A stretch of DNA of 10,383 nt, from contig CABQHF010000060.1 in assembly GCA_902463905.1 (NCBI GenBank), positions 1 through 10,383 on the forward strand, read 5' to 3'. The notes under the pieces were generated by a model. It was not told the DNA's origin. It ran no database searches and saw only the letters and a program-made list of their open reading frames with translations. The DNA is from an uncultured Faecalibacterium sp. (lineage in GTDB: Bacteria > Bacillota > Clostridia > Oscillospirales > Ruminococcaceae). The translations under genes were made by a program, and so were the position numbers. The first letter of the stretch is position 1. Every line of letters starts with the position of its first letter. Below, piece by piece: positions 5,227-10,383 of this stretch.

Positions 5227-7794
5227 ATGGAACAATACAATGTAACGGGTATGAGCTGCGCGGCCTGCTCTGCCCGGGTGGAAAAGGCCGTAAAAAAGTT
5301 ACCGGGTGTGACCAGCTGTTCGGTGAGCCTGTTGACCAACTCCATGGGCGTAGAGGGCACCGCATCCAGCGCAGCGATCATTCAGGCCGTGCAGGAAGCC
5401 GGTTACGGTGCCAGCCCCAAGGCGGCCGGTGCTGCCGCCGCCAGCTCCCCCAGCGCCGACCTGGACGCGCTGGCCGACCACGAGACGCCCAAGCTCAAGC
5501 GGCGGCTGATTGCTTCGCTGGGCTTTCTGCTGGTACTGATGTACTTTTCCATGGGCCACATGATGTGGGGCTGGCCTCTGCCCCACTGGTTTGACGGCAA
5601 CCATGTTGCCATGGGCCTTGTCCAGCTGCTGCTGGCGGGCATCGTGATGGTGATCAACCAGAAGTTCTTCATCAACGGCTTCAAGGGGCTGATCCACGGC
5701 TCCCCCAACATGGACACGCTGGTGGCCATGGGCTCCATGGCCAGCTTTGTGTGGAGCACCTACGCCCTGTTTGCCATGACCCGCGCACAGGTGGACGGCA
5801 ACGACGAGCTGGTCATGCACTATATGATGGAGTTCTACTTTGAGTCGGCGGCCATGATCCTGACCCTGATCACGGTGGGCAAGATGCTGGAGGCCCGCTC
5901 CAAGGGCAAGACCACCGATGCACTGAAGAGCCTGATGAAGCTGGCCCCCAAAACGGCCACCCTGCTGCGGGACGGTGCCGAGGTGACCGTCCCCATCGAG
6001 CAGGTACAGAAGGGCGACATCTTTGTGGTGCGCCCCGGTGAGAACATCCCGGTGGACGGCGTCGTGCTGGAAGGCAGCAGCGCCGTGAACGAAAGCGCCC
6101 TGACCGGCGAGAGCATCCCGGTGGACAAGGCCGCCGGGGACAAGGTGAGCGCCGCCACGGCCAACCAGTCCGGCTTCCTGCGGTGCGAAGCTACCCGCGT
6201 GGGCGAGGACACCACCCTGGCCCAGATCATCCGGATGGTGAGCGATGCCGCCGCCACCAAGGCTCCCATCGCCAAGGTAGCCGACACCGTGTCCGGCTTC
6301 TTTGTGCCGGCGGTCATCAGCATTGCAGTGGTCACCACCGTGGTCTGGCTGCTTCTGGGCCGTGAGCTGGGCTATGCGCTGGCCCGCGGCATCTCGGTGC
6401 TGGTCATCAGCTGCCCCTGTGCGCTGGGCCTGGCAACGCCCGTGGCCATCATGGTGGGCAACGGTCTGGGCGCGAAGAACGGCATCCTGTTCAAGACCGC
6501 CGCTTCGCTGGAAGCCGCAGGCCGCACCCAGATCGTGGCGCTGGACAAGACCGGCACCATCACCAGCGGTGAGCCGAAGGTCACCGACATCCTGCCCGCC
6601 GACGGCGTGACCGAGACCGAACTGCTGACCCTGGCCGCCGCGCTGGAATGCAAAAGCGAGCATCCGCTGGCCCGCGCTGTGCTGGCTTATGCCGAGGCAC
6701 AGCAGCTGGACGCCCCGGAGGTGACTGACTTTGCGGCCCTGCCCGGCAACGGCTTGAGCGCCAAGCTGGACGGCAAGGAGATCTTTGGCGGCAATGCAGC
6801 CTTTACCGGCACCAAGGTGACCGTCCCGGCCGAGCTGGCACAGGCAGCAGCCGAGCTCTCGGCGCAGGGTAAGACCCCGTTGTTCTTTGGCGGCGCAGGC
6901 CGTCTGCTGGGTGTCATCGCGGTGGCCGACACCATCAAGGAGGACAGCCCCCGGGCCATCCGGGAGCTGCAGGCCATGGGTATCAAAGTGGTCATGCTCA
7001 CCGGCGACAACCAGCGCACGGCTGACGCCATCGGAAAGCAGGCCGGTGTGGACGCCGTGATCGCCGGGGTGCTGCCGGACGGCAAGGAAGCCGTGATCCG
7101 TCAGCTGCAGACCGCCGGCAAGGTGACCATGGTGGGTGACGGCATCAACGATGCCCCTGCCCTGACCCGTGCCGATACCGGCATCGCCATCGGTGCAGGC
7201 ACCGACGTGGCCATCGACGCCGCCGACGTGGTGCTGATGAATTCCAAACTCTCGGATGTGCCCGCCGCCATCCGCCTGAGCCGCGCCACCCTGCGCAACA
7301 TCCACGAGAACCTGTTCTGGGCCTTCATCTACAACACCATCGGCATCCCGCTGGCAGCCGGTGTTTTCATCCCCTTTGGCCTGACGCTGAACCCCATGTT
7401 CGGCGCAGCAGCCATGAGCCTGTCCAGCTTCTGCGTGGTGAGCAACGCCCTGCGGCTGAACCTGTTTGACCTGCACAGCACCAGGCACGACCACCCGCTG
7501 AAAAACGCTTCCACCCTGCCCGCTGCCCTCACGCAGCCCGCAGCGGTCGAGGATAAAGAGAGTACCATCAAGGAGGACACTGCAATGAAAAAGACCCTGC
7601 ATGTAGAAGGTATGATGTGCGGCCACTGTGAGGCCCGCGTGAAGAAGGCACTGGAGGCCCTGCCCGAAGTGACCGAGGCCGTGGTGAGCCACGAGGCCGG
7701 TACGGCCATCGTCACCCTGAACGCCGAAGTCTCCGACGATGTGCTGAAGAAGGCTGTCGAGGATCAGGACTATAAGGTCACCGGCATCCAGTAA
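5227..7794 (+). CDS. copA: Cu(I)-exporting P1B-type ATPase with fused C-terminal CopZ-like domain
   Basis: An 855-residue copper-translocating P-type ATPase that exports cytoplasmic Cu(I). In order: an N-terminal heavy-metal-associated domain (1-64, GMSCAAC at 8-14); four membrane helices between about 93 and 222; the actuator domain with TGES (293-296); helices near 353-410 with the Cys396-Pro-Cys398 ion-binding motif; phosphorylated Asp440 in DKTGT; the nucleotide-site His479-Pro480; TGDN (592-595); and GDGIND (637-642). The last two helices carry Tyr702-Asn703 and Met730-x-x-Ser-Ser734, the Cu(I)-type signature. A charged linker (about 750-786) joins a second metal-binding domain (787-855, Cys798 and Cys801). 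The ATG at 5227 is 8 nt after AGGAG. The GTG at 5218 overlaps that site and is unlikely. It is the second gene of the csoR operon. The C-terminal domain looks like a whole chaperone gene. Confidence 0.96.
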   Translation: MEQYNVTGMSCAACSARVEKAVKKLPGVTSCSVSLLTNSMGVEGTASSAAIIQAVQEAGYGASPKAAGAAAASSPSADLDALADHETPKLKRRLIASLGFLLVLMYFSMGHMMWGWPLPHWFDGNHVAMGLVQLLLAGIVMVINQKFFINGFKGLIHGSPNMDTLVAMGSMASFVWSTYALFAMTRAQVDGNDELVMHYMMEFYFESAAMILTLITVGKMLEARSKGKTTDALKSLMKLAPKTATLLRDGAEVTVPIEQVQKGDIFVVRPGENIPVDGVVLEGSSAVNESALTGESIPVDKAAGDKVSAATANQSGFLRCEATRVGEDTTLAQIIRMVSDAAATKAPIAKVADTVSGFFVPAVISIAVVTTVVWLLLGRELGYALARGISVLVISCPCALGLATPVAIMVGNGLGAKNGILFKTAASLEAAGRTQIVALDKTGTITSGEPKVTDILPADGVTETELLTLAAALECKSEHPLARAVLAYAEAQQLDAPEVTDFAALPGNGLSAKLDGKEIFGGNAAFTGTKVTVPAELAQAAAELSAQGKTPLFFGGAGRLLGVIAVADTIKEDSPRAIRELQAMGIKVVMLTGDNQRTADAIGKQAGVDAVIAGVLPDGKEAVIRQLQTAGKVTMVGDGINDAPALTRADTGIAIGAGTDVAIDAADVVLMNSKLSDVPAAIRLSRATLRNIHENLFWAFIYNTIGIPLAAGVFIPFGLTLNPMFGAAAMSLSSFCVVSNALRLNLFDLHSTRHDHPLKNASTLPAALTQPAAVEDKESTIKEDTAMKKTLHVEGMMCGHCEARVKKALEALPEVTEAVVSHEAGTAIVTLNAEVSDDVLKKAVEDQDYKVTGIQ
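7570..7576 (+). promoter_or_regulatory. internal Shine-Dalgarno site before the CopZ-like domain
   Basis: AAGGAGG lies 8 nt before the in-frame ATG at 7585, inside the copA reading frame. It is at least as strong as the site before copA itself. Its placement at the domain boundary is what makes it notable; other internal copA methionines were not systematically checked for such sites. Confidence 0.6.
7585..7794 (+). CDS. copZ: possible independently translated CopZ-like copper chaperone, nested in copA
   Basis: The last 69 codons of copA, from Met787, form a complete heavy-metal-associated domain of the usual free CopZ size. It has Lys-Lys-Thr-Leu at the start, the Cu(I) site GMMCGHC at residues 9-15, and EDQDYKVTGI as the closing strand. 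A strong Shine-Dalgarno sequence precedes the ATG at the best spacing. Known family biology: CopZ carries Cu(I) to CopA and to CsoR-type regulators. Inference: ribosomes may start here to make a free chaperone as well as the fused domain. Otherwise the site is a relic of a separate copZ gene that lost the stop codon before it. Sequence alone cannot tell the two apart. Confidence 0.45.
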   Translation: MKKTLHVEGMMCGHCEARVKKALEALPEVTEAVVSHEAGTAIVTLNAEVSDDVLKKAVEDQDYKVTGIQ

Positions 7795-7817
7795 GCCATC
7801 ATCCCTGCACAGAAAAA

Positions 7818-7865
7818 CAGCGGTCTGCCCTTCCCTTTTCCGGGAGAGCAGGCCGCTGCTGTTTT
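7818..7865. terminator. bidirectional hairpin terminator between copA and the ABC permease
   Basis: An 11-bp stem (7818-7828 with 7848-7858, one G-U pair on the plus reading) encloses a loop that can partly pair further (CCC with GGG). The plus strand then has four T residues at 7862-7865. The minus strand reads directly into five T residues (plus-strand A run 7813-7817). The two genes converge here with 84 nt between stops, so one hairpin can serve both. The minus-strand signal is the stronger one. Confidence 0.75.
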
Positions 7866-7878
7866 GTATGGATATCTT

Positions 7879-9465
7879 TCAGGAAAGCTCTGCAAGGCGT
7901 CTGGCTCCGCCGGTTTTCAGCCAGTGCCCCAGCAGCCCGTCTGCACCTGCCAGCAGCACAAGGGCCGCCGCCATGGCCGCCGGGAGCGGGAACACTTCCA
8001 GCATTTTGACCTGCAAAAGGGTCAACAGCAGGATCGTCACGCTGTTCGCAGCCATGGACAGCAAAGTGGCACCGCTCATCTTGATCACAGCGGCCTCACT
8101 CGTCCAGTGCAGGTTGGGCAGCATAAGCCCCAGAGCAAGGCCCACCTCTGCGCTGAGCAGCACGAACAGTTCCACTTCCAGCAAAGCCATGCAGAAGGAT
8201 CCGAGCGGCATCTGCACGGCAGCCTCCATGCACAGGAGGCACAGCGCTGCCGGGGCGCCGGTCAGCAGCAGATGCAGTTCCAGTTTGGCGCACAGAGCCT
8301 GCCAGGGCGTCACCGGCAGGCTCTGCAAAAGCCAGAGTGTCCGGCCCTCCAGCGAGACGGAGGGCGTTGTCAGCAGGTTGACTGCCGCTGCCGCGCAGAC
8401 GGCACAGCACACCAGCACCGGGAAACTGCCCGGCAAGGCCCATGCGAACCGGGCAAGGACATCCGCCTTCCACACGGCAGCACCGCCCAGCACCAGCAGC
8501 ATCAGCGTGCCCATGGAGCCGTTGAGCATATAGGATGCACTGGAACCAAGATGCAACAGCTCCCGGCGCAGCAGAGCCTGCCGCAGGCTGACAGGGCGTG
8601 CTTTCCGGGCATGATACGCAGTGCGGACAGTGCCTTTCCGGGCTGTCATGCGGCGCAGGTAGGGCTTTTCCAGCAGCTTACAGAAGGCTGCAAAGCACAG
8701 CACCGTGCCCAGCACCAGCCCGGCCAGCGCCGGGAGCTCCCCTGCCGCAGCGCCGCCCAGCAGACGCAGCGGCCAGACCCTGCGGGCAAGGTCTGCGCCT
8801 AGACCGGAGGCATCCTCCATCAGACCGTCCAGCACGCCTTCCACCCGCAGAAAGCCTGCGTAATACAGCGCAAAGAACGCCAGCGAGCACACCACCGTGA
8901 CCAGACTTTTGTGCCGGGTGTGGCCGTTGGCCAGTGCCACGGCCCAGCCCAGCAGCACCGCCAGGATCGTTGCCATACCGGTCAGCACCAGCGCCATGGG
9001 GATGCTGCACAGCACCCCGGCCAGCGGATGCGCCGCCAGCAAACCGTAGCACAGCACCGTCGGGAGCCATACCATGAGCAGGTAGAGCAGGCAGGTCAGG
9101 CCCACCGTGCCCACCCGCACCCCGAAAATGACTGCCGGCGGGATGGGCAGTGAGAGCAGCAGCTCGTTATCCCTGCTCTGGAACAGGCCGGAATAGCTGG
9201 TAAAGGCGCTGGCCAGCACACTCACCAGCAGCGCGGTAAGTTCCATGGAGGCAAAATACAGCCAGTTCAGCCCTGCCGGAAGCAGTGCCGACGCCAGCGG
9301 CAGCGCCATGCCTGCAAAACAGAGCATGAGCACCACCACCAGTACGGCATACAATACCGCATAGCCCACGGCCGATGCGCGGGAGCGCTGCCTGCCGGTC
9401 TTGCTGCTGCGGACAAAGGCCATGCTCAGCTCCCGCAGCTGCTTTTTGAACAATGCACGGATCAT
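7879..9465 (-). CDS. ABC transporter permease (ABC-2-like, two-half architecture)
   Basis: A 528-residue polytopic membrane protein that partners the ATPase encoded just upstream. Hydrophobic segments lie near residues 33-62, 68-92, 113-142, 147-180, 187-204, 243-262, 317-332, 346-366, 398-418, 424-450, 464-486 and 495-513, so about 12 membrane helices. Two cytoplasmic loops share a pattern, LLLSLPIPPAVIFG (102-115) and LWLLQSLPVTPWQAL (377-391), one in each half. The protein therefore looks like a duplicated six-helix permease. A basic stretch (about 269-291) links the halves. The ATG overlaps the ATPase stop by 4 nt, with GGAGG 7 nt upstream. I do not recognise a specific subfamily. The cargo is unknown; export of a peptide, lipid or drug would be typical for this architecture but is not shown. 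Confidence 0.85.
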   Translation of the reverse strand: MIRALFKKQLRELSMAFVRSSKTGRQRSRASAVGYAVLYAVLVVVLMLCFAGMALPLASALLPAGLNWLYFASMELTALLVSVLASAFTSYSGLFQSRDNELLLSLPIPPAVIFGVRVGTVGLTCLLYLLMVWLPTVLCYGLLAAHPLAGVLCSIPMALVLTGMATILAVLLGWAVALANGHTRHKSLVTVVCSLAFFALYYAGFLRVEGVLDGLMEDASGLGADLARRVWPLRLLGGAAAGELPALAGLVLGTVLCFAAFCKLLEKPYLRRMTARKGTVRTAYHARKARPVSLRQALLRRELLHLGSSASYMLNGSMGTLMLLVLGGAAVWKADVLARFAWALPGSFPVLVCCAVCAAAAVNLLTTPSVSLEGRTLWLLQSLPVTPWQALCAKLELHLLLTGAPAALCLLCMEAAVQMPLGSFCMALLEVELFVLLSAEVGLALGLMLPNLHWTSEAAVIKMSGATLLSMAANSVTILLLTLLQVKMLEVFPLPAAMAAALVLLAGADGLLGHWLKTGGARRLAELS

Positions 9466-10181
9466 GCCTGTGCCTCCGTGTCTTCCAGTTCCAGAAAGAC
9501 TTCTTCCAGGCTGTCGTCGCCACGCACCTCGTCCATGGAACCGTACCGCACCAGCTGCCCGGCCCGGATGATGGCCACCTTGTCGCAGAGCTTCTCGGCC
9601 ACCTCCAGCACATGGGTCGAGAAGAAAATGGCTCCGCCGCCGTCGCAGAAGCTGCGCATCAGGGTCTTGAGCTGGTGCGATGCCAGTGGATCCAGACCCA
9701 CGAAAGGCTCATCCATGAGGATGAGTTTCGGTGCATGGAGCAGCGCCGAAATGATGGCAAGTTTCTGCTTCATGCCATGGGAATATGCGCTGATGGGCTG
9801 GGCCAGATCCTGCGTGAGGGCAAACTGGTCGCCATAGGTTCGGATGCGCTCCGCGCGCTCCCGCGCGCCCACGGCAAAGATATCCGCGATGAAATTCAGA
9901 TACTGGATGCCGGTCATGTATTCATACAGATCCGGGTTGTCCGGCAGATAGGCCAGCTGCCGTTTGCATTCCAGCGGGTCATCCTGCACCGAGATGCCGT
10001 CCACTGTGATGCGTCCGGCGTCGAACTGCTGGATGCCGCAGCAGCATTTCAGGGTGGTGGTCTTGCCTGCGCCGTTGTGGCCGATGAATGCGCAGATTTC
10101 GCCGGGGCGGATGTGCAGGCTGAGATCCTGTACGGCCGCCTTGCCGCCGTAGGTCTTGGTGAGGTGTTCAATATCGAGCAT
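9462..10181 (-). CDS. ABC transporter ATP-binding protein
   Basis: A 239-residue cytoplasmic ATPase subunit of the CcmA/YhaQ-like ABC-2 class that would power the permease encoded downstream. Visible motifs are Walker A GHNGAGKT (34-41), a Q-loop region with Tyr-Leu-Pro-Asp-Asn (78-82), the signature YSHGMKQK (133-140), Walker B LILMDEP (153-159), D-loop GLDP (162-165) and the switch His190 in FSTH. The signature is the Ser-x-Gly-Met variant seen in many exporter ATPases. The Q-loop glutamine position reads Asp/Asn, also seen in that group. The end (222-239) has the usual SLEEVFLEL helix. The ATG has AAAGGAGG 8 nt upstream. It is the first gene of a two-gene operon, coupled to the permease by an ATGA overlap. 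Confidence 0.94.
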   Translation of the reverse strand: MLDIEHLTKTYGGKAAVQDLSLHIRPGEICAFIGHNGAGKTTTLKCCCGIQQFDAGRITVDGISVQDDPLECKRQLAYLPDNPDLYEYMTGIQYLNFIADIFAVGARERAERIRTYGDQFALTQDLAQPISAYSHGMKQKLAIISALLHAPKLILMDEPFVGLDPLASHQLKTLMRSFCDGGGAIFFSTHVLEVAEKLCDKVAIIRAGQLVRYGSMDEVRGDDSLEEVFLELEDTEAQA

Positions 10182-10201
10182 ACCTGTGCCCTCCTTTGTC
10201 C

Positions 10202-10216
10202 GGGGCAGTGCGCCCC
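10202..10216 (-). repeat. leader hairpin upstream of the ABC ATPase
   Basis: GGGGC and GCCCC arms flank five bases. In the minus-strand transcript this hairpin would stand 7 nt before the AAAGGAGG ribosome site. An alternative longer pairing of GGGCAG with CTGCCC is also possible. It could influence translation, but no switch-like alternative fold is evident. Confidence 0.35.
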
Positions 10217-10227
10217 TCTGCCCTTAG

Positions 10228-10256
10228 AATATACCTTCCACCAGGGGGAAGGTCAA
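10228..10256 (-). promoter_or_regulatory. sigma-A promoter of the ABC transporter operon
   Basis: On the minus strand, TTGACC (10251-10256) and TATATT (10228-10233) are separated by exactly 17 bases, one of the best promoter matches in the window. A perfect inverted repeat occupies the spacer, so a regulator bound there would compete directly with RNA polymerase. Confidence 0.8.
10233..10253. repeat. inverted repeat in the ABC operon promoter spacer (putative operator)
   Basis: ACCTTCC and GGAAGGT form perfect 7-base arms with a 7-base centre. The arms touch both the -10 and the -35 elements. This position and symmetry are typical of a dimeric repressor site, for example GntR-type regulators of ABC exporters. 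The regulator itself is not in the window. Confidence 0.55.
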
Positions 10257-10282
10257 GAGCTGCTCTTCCCTTGCAAAGGGAA
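10255..10282. repeat. two further adjoining inverted repeats
   Basis: AAGAGC-T-GCTCTT (10255-10267) is followed, overlapping by two bases, by TTCCCTT-GCA-AAGGGAA (10266-10282). Both have perfect arms. They lie upstream of the ABC promoter and between it and the divergent plus-strand promoter. They may be additional operator sites or a DNA-level structure; no T run follows that would make them terminators. Confidence 0.5.
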
Positions 10283-10316
10283 ACCGAAAGATTTACAGTT
10301 TCTTCAAATATGCCCC

Positions 10317-10383
10317 TTGCAAAAGTATAAAAAAATGGTATACTAATACAACGAACTGAACGGAGAAAGGAGGCGCGCAGCAT
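10317..10383 (+). promoter_or_regulatory. divergent promoter and ribosome site of a gene starting at the window edge
   Basis: TTGCAA (10317-10322) and TATACT (10339-10344) are 16 bases apart, with TGG before the -10. A strong AAAGGAGG follows at 10366-10373, and 8 nt later the last two bases are AT, so an ATG probably starts at 10382 with its G outside the window. The encoded product cannot be seen. Its position, divergent from the ABC operon, would suit a regulator, but this is a guess. Confidence 0.65.

Noticed and set aside
5299..7692. A 797-codon open frame on the minus strand across copA
   Set aside because: It is antisense to a gene with every P-type ATPase motif. Its translation is His/Gly/Gln-rich with no recognisable domain, as expected from the antisense frame of GC-rich DNA.
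7864..8802. A 312-codon plus-strand open frame opposite the ABC permease
   Set aside because: Gln/His/Arg-rich shadow of the membrane protein frame, no ribosome site of note, and it begins inside the copA terminator.
9453..10346. A 297-codon plus-strand open frame opposite the ABC ATPase
   Set aside because: The minus strand has intact Walker A, Walker B, signature and switch motifs. The plus frame shows no family pattern and would run through the divergent promoter region.

Overview
The window looks like chromosomal DNA from a GC-rich gut Firmicute of the Oscillospiraceae (Faecalibacterium / Subdoligranulum / Gemmiger type). This rests on the mix of proteins (GerW/YtfJ family, ScpA/ScpB, DUF4250, a small zinc-ribbon bL28, CsoR, a Clostridia-style CopA), the strong AGGAGG ribosome sites, and the TGn-extended sigma-A promoters. 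The genus is an inference from memory of such proteins. I see no mobile element, CRISPR array, rRNA or tRNA.

Region 1 (about 60-3244, minus strand) is a housekeeping operon read right to left: an M50 site-2-protease-like membrane peptidase, scpA, scpB, a DUF2953 membrane protein, then a GerW/YtfJ family protein. The first four genes are 3 nt apart or overlap by 4 nt and share a good promoter at 3216-3244. The ytfJ-like gene follows after a 117-nt gap that holds its own weak candidate promoter. ScpA and ScpB are the kleisin and winged-helix partners of SMC in chromosome condensation.

Region 2 (3295-4704, plus strand) starts from a promoter divergent to region 1. It holds rpmB (ribosomal protein bL28) with a strong terminator, a 58-aa DUF4250 protein starting just after that terminator, and an esterase-like alpha/beta-hydrolase whose expected nucleophile serine is replaced by aspartate. 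A second strong terminator ends the region.

Region 3 (4725-7865, plus strand) is a copper-homeostasis operon. It has an extended -10 promoter, a CsoR-type operator between the promoter and the ribosome site, csoR with a cysteine-rich N-terminal tail, and copA, a Cu(I) P1B-type ATPase with one N-terminal and one C-terminal metal-binding domain. The C-terminal domain is a complete 69-residue CopZ-like chaperone with its own Shine-Dalgarno sequence and ATG in the same frame. It may therefore be made both fused to CopA and as a free chaperone.

Region 4 (7879-10383) is a two-gene ABC transporter operon on the minus strand (ATPase, then a 528-aa permease with a 4-nt overlap), converging on copA across a hairpin that can terminate from both sides. 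Its promoter region (10182-10381) carries three inverted repeats in a row, one of them filling the -35/-10 spacer. It also contains a divergent plus-strand promoter and ribosome site for a gene that begins at the last bases of the window.
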